DNA from: Paenibacillus bovis
Lineage (GTDB): Bacteria > Bacillota > Bacilli > Paenibacillales > Paenibacillaceae
DNA length: 64,000 bases
Reading direction: 5' to 3'
Assembly: GCF_001421015.2 (NCBI RefSeq)
Contig: NZ_CP013023.1
Location: 3,589,501 to 3,653,500 of the forward strand
Shown here: piece after piece, positions 41,823 to 50,399 of the stretch
Position numbering within the stretch: position 1 is the first letter of the stretch
How the letters are laid out: every line of letters begins with the position of its first letter
Notes under the pieces: model-generated
Database searches by the model: none
Seen by the model: the letters and a program-made list of their open reading frames with translations, nothing else
Told to the model about the DNA's origin: nothing
Position numbers and translations under genes: made by a program

Positions 41823-43076
41823 TTATAATAAATTACGTTCCATCATCGTCTGCAAAGCCATTAGTACACCCAGCTTTACATGAGAAAAAGTCAGACCACC
41901 CTGCATATAACCGATATATGGCTCACGAATTGGCGCATCTGCCGATAATTCCAGGCTGCCGCCCTGGATAAAGGTACCTGCCGCCATAATAACCGGATGT
42001 TCGTATCCAGGCATATCCCATGGCTCCGGTACTACATGACTATCCACCGCCGCTGCTCGCTGAATTCCTTGTACAAATGCTATCAGCTGGTGTTCATCCT
42101 TGAACGATACAGCCTGAATCAGATCGGTACGCTGCTCACTCCAACCCGGCTTGCTATTGAATCCGGCCACCTCGAACATGGCTGCAGCATAAATACTGCC
42201 TTTGAGTGCCTGTCCTACAATAGTAGGTGCCATATACAACCCCTGATAGATACCGCGTGTAGTCCCCAGCATAGCCCCTACTTCGCCGCCAATTCCGGGA
42301 GCTGTCAGCCGATAGGAGGCGAGCTCTACATATTCACGTTTGCCGCATATATAGCCGCCTGTCTCGGCAATACCGCCACCGGGATTTTTGATCAGCGAGC
42401 CAGCCATTATATCTACGCCTACCTCTGTCGGTTCCCGCGTCTCTGTGAATTCACCATAGCAGTTATCGACGAAGATAATCAGATCTTGGCGATATTCGCG
42501 AATCCGTCGTACCATCTCTTCAATATGATCAATAGTAAAGGAAGAACGCCAGTCATATCCCCGGGAACGCTGGATACCGATTACACGAGTCTTTTCATTC
42601 ATTAGCGAAGCAACCTGTTCCCAATCGACCTGACCATCCTCGGTTAATGATGCTTCCTGATACGTGATGCCGAAGTCAGCCAGCGAGCCTTTGCCATCGC
42701 CAGGTTTGCCGATTACTTTATGCAGCGTATCATAAGGCCGTCCTGTAATATAAAGTAGCTCATCGCCGGGACGAAGTATACCAAACAAAGCTGTAGCAAT
42801 CGTATGCGTACCCGAGGCAAAATGCGGACGTACAAGAGCAGCTTCACTGCCAAATACTTCAGCATATACATCTTCAAGCACTTCTCGTCCCCTGTCATTA
42901 TAAGCATAACCTGTTGAACCTGCGAAGTGATAATCACTCACACGGTGTTTCTGGAAAGCTTCGATTACTTTCCATTGGTTGGTATCTACAATCCGGTCCA
43001 TTCCTTTAACAGCTTTACCAATCATCTGTTCAGCTTGTTCGGACCAGTTCATTATCTGTGTATTAAAAACTGCCAT
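41823..43076 (-). CDS. ynbB: PLP-dependent methionine gamma-lyase family protein, YnbB-like
   Basis: 417 aa Cys/Met-metabolism PLP enzyme, a family also annotated as aluminium resistance protein. The PLP lysine is in SLIKNPGGG, with VDNCYGEF upstream providing the aspartate that contacts the pyridine nitrogen, and YAYNDRGRE near residue 60. Reaction unproven. ATG at 43074-43076 follows GGGGAGAG. The order hflX-ynbB-glnR-glnA is the same as in B. subtilis. A stable hairpin lies right before the ribosome site. Confidence 0.9.
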   Translation of the reverse strand: MAVFNTQIMNWSEQAEQMIGKAVKGMDRIVDTNQWKVIEAFQKHRVSDYHFAGSTGYAYNDRGREVLEDVYAEVFGSEAALVRPHFASGTHTIATALFGILRPGDELLYITGRPYDTLHKVIGKPGDGKGSLADFGITYQEASLTEDGQVDWEQVASLMNEKTRVIGIQRSRGYDWRSSFTIDHIEEMVRRIREYRQDLIIFVDNCYGEFTETREPTEVGVDIMAGSLIKNPGGGIAETGGYICGKREYVELASYRLTAPGIGGEVGAMLGTTRGIYQGLYMAPTIVGQALKGSIYAAAMFEVAGFNSKPGWSEQRTDLIQAVSFKDEHQLIAFVQGIQRAAAVDSHVVPEPWDMPGYEHPVIMAAGTFIQGGSLELSADAPIREPYIGYMQGGLTFSHVKLGVLMALQTMMERNLL

Positions 43077-43095
43077 TTCTGTCTCTCCCCATAAT

Positions 43096-43131
43096 GATAG
43101 CCCGCCCTTATACATAATAAGGCGGGCTATC
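43096..43131 (-). promoter_or_regulatory. Stable hairpin in the ynbB 5' leader
   Basis: Perfect 11-bp stem GATAGCCCGCC (43096-43106) / GGCGGGCTATC (43121-43131). On the minus strand it is followed by ATTATGGGGAGAG, the ribosome site, not by a T run. Confidence 0.6.
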
Positions 43132-43313
43132 AGCATATTCATCTTCCATCATTCTACCACAAAGTTACGCTGCTGGCTAAGTTTGCGCCGGATTCATCCC
43201 ATTAATACGACATATTCATAAGAATAACTTCGCAAATGTAAACTTTCGCGCTTCATATTTTACACGGAACGGTAGAGTGAAGGAAAGTCACTATTTAAAA
43301 TGTCGCTATTCTG

Positions 43314-44600
43314 TCACTTTATTTCATATTCCTGAAGCTTGTATCCGAATTTATCATAATCAGTCTGGTTGATCTCCACTGTAAACAGGGCATCATTGTC
43401 TTCATAATCCTGACTGATAATGCTGCTAAATGTATACAGCTGAGATATCAAGTCGCCGCGTTCTGCTGGAATGCGATAAGTTTTTATTCCGCCGGCCAGC
43501 TGATCCTGAATGATGTTTTTGACAGCTTCCAGATCGGGTTCATGGTAGGCGCTGATACGAAGATGGGTCTGATCAACAGGTAGCATTTCTAGCTGCTGGG
43601 GAGTACACAGATCAATTTTGTTATATAAAATAACCTGCGGTTTATTCCCGGAACCCAGCTCCTGCAAAATTTCGTCAACCACCTGCATCTGCTCATCCCT
43701 GCGCTCCGAAGAAGCATCTACTACATGAAGAATCAGATCAGCTTCATTTACTTCTTCCAGTGTCGCACGAAAAGCAGCAATCAGATCATGGGGCAAATTC
43801 TGGATAAATCCAACCGTATCGGTCAATACAATTTCCTTGCCCCCCGGCAGCTCCAGATTGCGTGAAGTAGGGTCCAGTGTGGCAAACAACTGATTCTGGA
43901 TATACACATCTGCATCCGTCAGCTGCTTGAGCAATGTCGATTTACCTGCGTTGGTATAACCAACCAGTGCCACCTGCACGATTCCGGTCTTTTTGCGACG
44001 TTCACGATATAATGTACGATGACGCATAATTTCTTCCAATTGACGCTTAAGCTCGGTCACACGGGTGCGAATATGACGACGATCGATCTCCAGCTTGCTC
44101 TCACCAGGACCGCGTGTACCAATACCGCCACCCAGACGAGATAGATTTTTACCCTGTCCCGATAGACGAGGCAGCAGATAATTGTACTGTGCCAGTTCTA
44201 CCTGTAAAATACCTTCGCGTGTTTTGGCACGCTGTGCAAAAATATCCAGGATAAGCTGGGTACGGTCAATAATTTTGGCATCCAGCTGTTCTTCCAGATT
44301 ACGTACCTGTGCGCCGGACAGTTCCTGGTCAAAAATGACCGTATTCGCTTCCAGAGAGTCTACCAGAATACGGAGTTCTTCCACTTTTCCTTTACCGATA
44401 AACCAGCGAAAATCCGGCTTTTCTTTATTCTGGGTCAGCTGCTCCAATACTTCTACACCTGCGGTCTCCGCCAGGCTGACCAGCTCTTCCATCGATCCTT
44501 CCGCATTGACTCCATTTCTTTTGTCCAGCTGGGTATACAAACTGACCAGTATGGCTCGCGCCTGCTGCTCAGTCTGTGTATCGTGCGTTTCATTTTTCAT
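43314..44600 (-). CDS. hflX: GTPase HflX
   Basis: 428 aa ribosome-associated GTPase that splits stalled or heat-damaged ribosomes in other bacteria. The N-terminal HflX domain holds the Gly-rich LSRLGGGIGTRGPGESKLE linker segment. The G domain follows with G1 GYTNAGKST, G3 DTVGF and G4 NKID, then a C-terminal region. ATG at 44598-44600 follows AAGGAG. Located before ynbB, 238 nt apart. Confidence 0.95.
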   Translation of the reverse strand: MKNETHDTQTEQQARAILVSLYTQLDKRNGVNAEGSMEELVSLAETAGVEVLEQLTQNKEKPDFRWFIGKGKVEELRILVDSLEANTVIFDQELSGAQVRNLEEQLDAKIIDRTQLILDIFAQRAKTREGILQVELAQYNYLLPRLSGQGKNLSRLGGGIGTRGPGESKLEIDRRHIRTRVTELKRQLEEIMRHRTLYRERRKKTGIVQVALVGYTNAGKSTLLKQLTDADVYIQNQLFATLDPTSRNLELPGGKEIVLTDTVGFIQNLPHDLIAAFRATLEEVNEADLILHVVDASSERRDEQMQVVDEILQELGSGNKPQVILYNKIDLCTPQQLEMLPVDQTHLRISAYHEPDLEAVKNIIQDQLAGGIKTYRIPAERGDLISQLYTFSSIISQDYEDNDALFTVEINQTDYDKFGYKLQEYEIK

Positions 44601-44849
44601 ATTATCCTGCTCCTTGTAATATATAATAGCTATGGTCTGTCAGGAAAAGGGGATGATCCCTCTAGTGTGCTTGTTAATACCCGTTTCATTGGGAAAGATA
44701 TACTTGTTGTATATTTACCATTGTTACTGCAGATGAATCGTTTCTTGAGAAGTAGTTGTTCTTTGTATCCCTTTATCTAAGTTATCCCTCTCTGCTCATC
44801 TACAATGCCAAATCTTATCTACCAATGAATGGTCTGGACGCAGGACAAT

Positions 44850-45395
44850 CTAGCGATGATCTCTGTTGAACAGACTCTGGCGGTGCTTGAGTGATAACGA
44901 GAATAACGGAAAAGCATGGGCGTCGATTTGTTTGAGCAGCTTGCGTGCTGTGCGATGGGCCAGCTCATAATCGTGCTCGGTAATAACCCGGCGACGCAGT
45001 GCATCATCCAATTCATCTTCGTCCAGCAAAAAGATCTGTCCGTCTTTCATTACCACAATATCCAGATACAGATCATCAAACCAGGGAACCCCCTGATCGG
45101 TCACTCCTTGCGTTTTGCAAATATCGATATACCATTCAATAATTTCCTGCTTATCATCGAACATCGCAGTCACCACATAATTGGCATTCTCGGGATAATA
45201 TTGCATCCACGAATATTCCGCTGCTGCGATACAGAATCGACGTCCGCCATAGATTTTATACAGCGGCTCGCGCAGGCGATTCATATGGTACAGTGTCACA
45301 TATCCGGTGAAAATACTGTTATTTACGTATCGACGTGTATAGCTGCGCTGAATAACACGCCGCCAGTTCGCTCTATCTGCAAATTTACGTTTCAT
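44850..45395 (-). CDS. DUF402 family protein (Ntdp-like nucleoside phosphatase)
   Basis: 181 aa. Matches the DUF402 fold: a basic N-terminus, YVTLYHM, a metal-site region with EWYIDICK and GVPWFDDLYLDIVVMKDG, then DEDELDDAL. Staphylococcal relatives hydrolyse nucleoside tri- and diphosphates. ATG at 45393-45395 follows AAAGGGA. Between hflX and the PBP gene; the terminator at 45453 separates it from the PBP. Substrate in this organism is inference. Confidence 0.85.
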   Translation of the reverse strand: MKRKFADRANWRRVIQRSYTRRYVNNSIFTGYVTLYHMNRLREPLYKIYGGRRFCIAAAEYSWMQYYPENANYVVTAMFDDKQEIIEWYIDICKTQGVTDQGVPWFDDLYLDIVVMKDGQIFLLDEDELDDALRRRVITEHDYELAHRTARKLLKQIDAHAFPLFSLSLKHRQSLFNRDHR

Positions 45396-45452
45396 GGAAG
45401 TGTCCCTTTCCTACAAAGTAACTTCAGAATAGCATATTTGCGCGTATCACTC

Positions 45453-45487
45453 AAAAAAGCCTCCAACCGATATGATTGGAGGCTTTT
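45453..45487. terminator. Terminator after the PBP gene
   Basis: AAAAGCCTCCAA / TTGGAGGCTTTT perfect stem, T run on the minus strand. Confidence 0.9.
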
Positions 45488-45498
45488 GAAATTACATC

Positions 45499-48153
45499 TT
45501 ACTGGGTACCTGCCGGTGCGGTGGCATCCCCCTGGGTGTTCGCTGTATCTCCTGTAGCTGCAGCAGGATCGGTAATGCCAGTGGATGGCGTAGTCGTATC
45601 GGTCGAAGTACCTTCACTTCCCGGCGTCGTTGCCGGAGGAGTAGTTGCTCCATTATCGGTTGGTGTCTGAGGTGTACCGTTTGGTCCACCATTTCCATTA
45701 CCGTTACCGTTGTTGCCATTACCATTTCCATTCTCATTATTCCCATTACCGTTATTGCCGCCTGCATCTTCACCGTTATCGGTTCCTTCTTCACCTGTAG
45801 GTGGAGTCGCCGGATCTCCTTCTGGCGGAACAACGCCATCCGGATTATCAACAGGTGGCTCTACAGGCTCTTCTTGCGCTTGATCTACGGTAATCTGTAC
45901 CGTATCCGAAGCATCCGATTCGCCACCAGGTGTAGATGCCGTTACATAGTATTCGTAAGTGGCACCAGGTGTAATACTACCATCCTGCAGGGATGTTCCT
46001 GATGAACCACTGGATATGGCAGTAAACTGCTTTTCCGAGCTTTCTTTGCGATATACGGTATAACCCGAAGCTCCTTCTACACCAGACCAGGAAAGAGCAA
46101 CTGCCTGATTATCCTGATCATAAGAGGCCGAGAGACCTGTTACTACTTTTGGAGCCTCCGGTTCTTCTTCGACCGGTTCTACCGGCTGTACAGGCTCGGT
46201 CACTTTCGGTGCATCAAAGTTCTGAACGGGATAACCTTCCAGGGCCGGTCCCATTACTGCGGCGAACATCGCTGCTGCGCGTCCGCTGCTCTCATTGAGC
46301 AAATGATTGCGATCCGGTCTGTCGTACCCCATCCAGACCGCTGCTGTCCATTCCTTGGTATATCCCACGAACCAGGCATCACGGTTGGCACTGCTGCGCA
46401 GTCCTTCGATACCATGTTGTGTAGTACCTGTTTTACCGGCTACCGGACGATTGATTTGCGCCCGCTTACCTGTACCATCGGTAACGACTGTTTCCATCAT
46501 GGAAGTCATTTCGTCCGCAGTTTGCTTGCTCATGACTTTGCTCGCCTCTGCTGCATTTTTATATATTTCCTTACCGGCATTATCGGTAATGCTTTTGACA
46601 GCATAAGCTTGCGTGTAATTACCACCATCAGCAAAGCTGCGGTAGGCTTGAGCCATTTCCAGCGTATTCGTACCGCTACTCAGACCGCCCAGTGCAATTG
46701 CCAGATTGCGATCGGCATCGGTAAATTTAAAACCAAGTGACTTGGCAAAATTAACTCCGGTTTCTACACCAATCTGATTAAGTGTCCAGACCGCCGGGAT
46801 ATTAATCGAATCTTCCAGCGCTGCGGCCATCGTAACCGTACCGCTATAACCATGCAGGTTGCTCGGACAATAGCTGCCAAAGCACTGCTTTTCATTACTC
46901 AGCTGGGATGTTGGTGTAAACTTGCCCGATTCCAGCGCCGGAGCATAGGATACAATCGGTTTGAATGCCGATCCTGGCTGTCTGCGGCTGTTGACACGGC
47001 TAAAGTCGCCTTCACGGTAATTACGGCCACCCAGCAAGGCTACCAGACCGCCAGTATCGTTATTCACGATAACCATAGAGCCTTGTACAGGCACATCGTC
47101 TGCACTCTTCTCAAACAAATCTTCATTTTTAAATGCGTCTTCCAGCGTTTGCTGGGCTTTGGCATCCATTGTGGTATAGATATTGTATCCACCACGTGTC
47201 AGATCATCCGAAGACAATCCGGTAACATCTTCCGCTTCCTGCATGGCATATTCTACAAATGCCTGATAATGCGATTCTTTGGTTGAGCTGTTGGCAGGAC
47301 TTTTGTACACTACGGCTTTGGCTTCTTCAGCCTGGGCTTTGGTAATGTAACCCTGGTCTGCCATCAGCTGCAGTACGACGGCTCTGCGCTCTGTTGACAA
47401 GTCCGGATTGGTCAGCGGATTGTAACGGGAAGGCGCCTTCGGCAAACCTGCCAGCGTGGCAATCTGCCATAGCTTCAGCTTGTTTAGATCACTTGTACCA
47501 AAATACGTTTCGGAAGCTTCTTTGATACCATAAGCTCCCCGACCGAAAAAGATCCGGTTCAGATAAGTCGTAATAATGTCTTGTTTGGTTTTGTCACGTT
47601 CAATCGCCAGTGCAATCGACAATTCGGTTGCTTTGCGGAAAAACGTTTTGTCGTCATTCAAAAATACGTTTTTGGCCAGCTGCTGGGTAATGGTACTGCC
47701 ACCCTCTACCGCGGAACGTGCAATTACGTCTTTTACCGCGGCGCGTCCGACCGACCACAGGTCTACCCCCTGGTGATCAAAAAAGCGCCGGTCCTCTGTA
47801 GCTACAAAAGCATTCACCAACATTGGAGGCAGGTCTTCATACTTTACCGGATCACCCTGACGTGCAGAACGCTCGACAATCAGCGTACCGTTGCGATCAT
47901 AGATTTTGGTTGGTTCGTTGATCACAAGCTTATCGATATTTGCTTTGTAGATTTTTTCCCCGCTTACCATGATAAATAAATAGGCGGCCAGTGCACAAAA
48001 AACACCCAAAGCAGTTACACCGAACAACGTCCAGAACACGCGCTTGGCTGTTATTTTTTTCTTTTTTGTTTTGGGCGCGGGCTTGGATTGTCCCGGTCTC
48101 GTTCTTTTAGGTGGTTGATTTTTGTCACTGCGGGATAGATTCTGTCTAGGCAT
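45499..48153 (-). CDS. ponA: Class A penicillin-binding protein (PBP1A-like)
   Basis: 884 aa bifunctional peptidoglycan synthase. Basic cytosolic tail, membrane helix (about 38-62), GT51 glycosyltransferase (about 85-255) with catalytic E120 in ATEDRRFFDHQG, transpeptidase with SAFK (S395, K398), SIN (449-451) and KTGTT (573-577). A fibronectin type III domain (about 668-755) follows, then a low-complexity tail (about 760-884) of Pro/Glu, Asn/Gly and Thr/Pro/Ala stretches. ATG at 48151-48153 follows AGGGAG at slightly long spacing. In B. subtilis ponA lies next to recU; here it lies beside hfq. Confidence 0.95.
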   Translation of the reverse strand: MPRQNLSRSDKNQPPKRTRPGQSKPAPKTKKKKITAKRVFWTLFGVTALGVFCALAAYLFIMVSGEKIYKANIDKLVINEPTKIYDRNGTLIVERSARQGDPVKYEDLPPMLVNAFVATEDRRFFDHQGVDLWSVGRAAVKDVIARSAVEGGSTITQQLAKNVFLNDDKTFFRKATELSIALAIERDKTKQDIITTYLNRIFFGRGAYGIKEASETYFGTSDLNKLKLWQIATLAGLPKAPSRYNPLTNPDLSTERRAVVLQLMADQGYITKAQAEEAKAVVYKSPANSSTKESHYQAFVEYAMQEAEDVTGLSSDDLTRGGYNIYTTMDAKAQQTLEDAFKNEDLFEKSADDVPVQGSMVIVNNDTGGLVALLGGRNYREGDFSRVNSRRQPGSAFKPIVSYAPALESGKFTPTSQLSNEKQCFGSYCPSNLHGYSGTVTMAAALEDSINIPAVWTLNQIGVETGVNFAKSLGFKFTDADRNLAIALGGLSSGTNTLEMAQAYRSFADGGNYTQAYAVKSITDNAGKEIYKNAAEASKVMSKQTADEMTSMMETVVTDGTGKRAQINRPVAGKTGTTQHGIEGLRSSANRDAWFVGYTKEWTAAVWMGYDRPDRNHLLNESSGRAAAMFAAVMGPALEGYPVQNFDAPKVTEPVQPVEPVEEEPEAPKVVTGLSASYDQDNQAVALSWSGVEGASGYTVYRKESSEKQFTAISSGSSGTSLQDGSITPGATYEYYVTASTPGGESDASDTVQITVDQAQEEPVEPPVDNPDGVVPPEGDPATPPTGEEGTDNGEDAGGNNGNGNNENGNGNGNNGNGNGNGGPNGTPQTPTDNGATTPPATTPGSEGTSTDTTTPSTGITDPAAATGDTANTQGDATAPAGTQ
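45685..45765. repeat. Asn/Gly-coding simple repeat in the PBP tail
   Basis: Imperfect repeats of ATTACCGTT / CCATTTCC type encoding alternating Asn and Gly. It is protein-coding low complexity, not a regulatory repeat. Confidence 0.8.
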
Positions 48154-48204
48154 ATCTTATTCTGACTCCCTTTCGGTAAAACAAATTGAACCCCTTTAAC
48201 GGAA

Positions 48205-48235
48205 AGAAAAGAACAACCCTTTTGGAGAGGTTGTC
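48205..48235 (-). terminator. hfq terminator
   Basis: Minus-strand stem ACAACC / GGTTGT followed by TCTTTTCTTT. Confidence 0.6.
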
Positions 48236-48291
48236 CGATTCTTTCTCTTCATTAAGACGCTATATGAAGCATAAAGGTTTCGTTTTTTGCA

Positions 48292-48531
48292 TCAGCCTTC
48301 GCTTTGGTTATCCTGCATGAGGGATACGTTGCGCGATGGTGTGAAGGTGGAAACCGCATGTTTGTAGATCATTTGCTGGCGTCCTTCACTGTCTACCATA
48401 ATGGTAAAGTTGTCAAAAGCCTTGATTGTACCACGGATTTGAAAACCATTTACCAGATACACAGTTACCGGAATATTTTCCTTGCGCAGTTGATTTAAAA
48501 AAGTATCCTGGATATTAATCGACTTGTTCAT
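48292..48531 (-). CDS. hfq: RNA chaperone Hfq
   Basis: 79 aa Sm-fold hexamer subunit. Sm1 region ([32 protein letters not shown]) and Sm2 motif YKHAVSTF are intact. ATG at 48529-48531 follows GGGGGTA. Downstream of miaA by 89 nt, as in many bacteria. Confidence 0.97.
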   Translation of the reverse strand: MNKSINIQDTFLNQLRKENIPVTVYLVNGFQIRGTIKAFDNFTIMVDSEGRQQMIYKHAVSTFTPSRNVSLMQDNQSEG

Positions 48532-48620
48532 TGACCGTACCCCCAAATGATTATTAATTCAGCATTAGCAAATGCTCAATTGTAATACGAATATGATACC
48601 TGGCTAAGCTGAATGTCAAA

Positions 48621-49598
48621 TTAAGTTGTTGAAGTATATTCCCTGTCTCTGTATAAATTTCCTGCTACGATGTCATATACTTTGTCGATATGCTGTTCGC
48701 TATGATTCGTATCCGACACATCGACCCAGTGGATATCCTGCATATGGCGGAACCAGGATAGCTGGCGCTTTGCAAAACGACGCGTATCACGCTTCAGGAG
48801 AACAATCGCTTCCTGCAGCGGTACACCGCCTGACAGATGCGCAGCAATCTCTTTGTACCCCAATCCCTGCATGGCTACCATTCCGGGAGTATATCCCTGA
48901 TCGAGCAGATGCTGTACTTCTTCCAGCAGGCCTTCTTCCAGCATTTGATCAATCCGCGCTTCAATACGTTTATATAGCATTTCCCTATCCATTGTCAAAC
49001 CGACGATACATAACTGGTAGGGAGACTGCTTCATTTGCCGGGATAACTGGTCCGAAAGTTTCACTCCGGTCATATGATACACTTCCAGCGCCCGTATAAT
49101 GCGTCTCTGGTCGTTCGGATGAAGACGGGCTGCAGACTCTGGATCTACAGCTGCCAGGCGGTCATGAAGAGCCTGGGCACCATTCTGAAGCGCATAATCG
49201 CTCTGCTCCTGACGAAATGCTTCATCTGCCCCATTCTCGCTGAATTGGAACTCGTAGCTGACCGATTCGACATAGAGACCGGTGCCTCCCACGATAAAGG
49301 GCAGCTTGCCGCGTGAAGCAATATCCGGGATCAACGTTCTGCAACGCTGCTGGAATTCAGCCACAGAGAAAGGCTCATCCGGCGAATGGATATCGATCAG
49401 ATGATGCGGAATTCCCTTCATTTCTTCGGGCCTGATTTTGGCCGTACCGATATTCATACCACGGTATACCTGCATAGAATCACCGGAGATAATTTCTGCG
49501 CCGAATCTTCTGGCAATCTCGATGCTGATGGCTGTTTTCCCTACAGCTGTAGGACCGACTAGAACGAGTAATTTCGGCTTTTCTGCTGCCGGGTTCAT
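48621..49598 (-). CDS. miaA: tRNA dimethylallyltransferase
   Basis: 325 aa enzyme adding the isopentenyl group to A37 of tRNAs reading UNN codons. P-loop GPTAVGKT (15-22), substrate segment DSMQVYRGMNIGTAK, GGTGLYVESV and the tRNA-binding RRIIRALEVYHMTG are visible. ATG at 49596-49598 overlaps the stop of the upstream methyltransferase gene (ATGA) and follows GGAGTG. Confidence 0.97.
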   Translation of the reverse strand: MNPAAEKPKLLVLVGPTAVGKTAISIEIARRFGAEIISGDSMQVYRGMNIGTAKIRPEEMKGIPHHLIDIHSPDEPFSVAEFQQRCRTLIPDIASRGKLPFIVGGTGLYVESVSYEFQFSENGADEAFRQEQSDYALQNGAQALHDRLAAVDPESAARLHPNDQRRIIRALEVYHMTGVKLSDQLSRQMKQSPYQLCIVGLTMDREMLYKRIEARIDQMLEEGLLEEVQHLLDQGYTPGMVAMQGLGYKEIAAHLSGGVPLQEAIVLLKRDTRRFAKRQLSWFRHMQDIHWVDVSDTNHSEQHIDKVYDIVAGNLYRDREYTSTT

Positions 49599-50368
49599 AA
49601 ATAAATCACTCCGTATTCAATTTTGGAATTTTTGCGCCGGATCCGTTCAAAGCCAAGACGCTCATATTCCGGGCTGTCCCATTTTTCCTTGAGCATAACA
49701 GTTTTGCGAGCTACACGCATTGCATGACGGATCGACTCGGGATCCAGTGCATGGTCGTTGGCAAATCCGCGCAGAGGAGCGATAGCCGCCGATTCATGCA
49801 GTGCTTCGCGGAACATGGGATCAAAATACACAACATCCACACTGTTATCCGGAAGCTGACTTAGATAGGTCTTATGGTCCTGCTGCACCACCTGGATACG
49901 TCGCATAGCAGCATTTACCGGCTCCAGATTGCTTGCATAAATACGCAATCCTTCTTTTAAAAGCGCTGCTAACGGCGCTGAACTTTCCAATGCGGTAACT
50001 TGCCCTTCCGGACCGGCAGCCAGCGAAAAGACCAGCGAATCCGATCCCAGACCGGCTGTGCAATCCAGTACGGTATCGCCCGGTTCCAGACGGGAAAGGG
50101 TTATCATCGGGTCTTCGTCATTACGCAGCAATCGCTTGGCTCGTACAAAAGCCATGCTGGGATGGAAAAACATTGCCGATTCGCCCGGGCGAACCAGTCT
50201 GGCTTCATTTTCCACCAGTACAATAACATCCCGATCTCCATGGCGGGCAGCCAGTTTGGCGATCGACTGCCCCTGCCTCGGAACAAAAGATACGGCAAAT
50301 TCTGCTGCCAGCTGCTGTGCACGATGCAAAGTAGCCGGTGAAGCATCATCGCCTGTTGTAATTATCAT
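49595..50368 (-). CDS. Class I SAM-dependent methyltransferase, RsmJ-like
   Basis: 257 aa. SAM motif I is VLDCTAGLGSDS (about 98-110), and VVYFDPMFREALHESAAI resembles the catalytic DPM(Y/F)P loop of RsmJ, which methylates G1516 of 16S rRNA in E. coli. The N-terminal 80 residues are the usual RsmJ-like extension. ATG at 50366-50368 follows GGAGAA. It lies 31 nt after mutL and overlaps miaA by 4 nt, so it is part of a mutS-mutL-methyltransferase-miaA-hfq cluster. Assignment to RsmJ is by motif only. Confidence 0.85.
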   Translation of the reverse strand: MIITTGDDASPATLHRAQQLAAEFAVSFVPRQGQSIAKLAARHGDRDVIVLVENEARLVRPGESAMFFHPSMAFVRAKRLLRNDEDPMITLSRLEPGDTVLDCTAGLGSDSLVFSLAAGPEGQVTALESSAPLAALLKEGLRIYASNLEPVNAAMRRIQVVQQDHKTYLSQLPDNSVDVVYFDPMFREALHESAAIAPLRGFANDHALDPESIRHAMRVARKTVMLKEKWDSPEYERLGFERIRRKNSKIEYGVIYL

Positions 50369-50399
50369 TGCTCATTCTCCATTCTTCTCTACACTTCGC

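Noticed and set aside
45685..45765. Possible CRISPR-like or regulatory repeat
   Set aside because: Repeat unit is 3-9 nt, in frame and encodes Asn/Gly in the PBP tail; no spacers.
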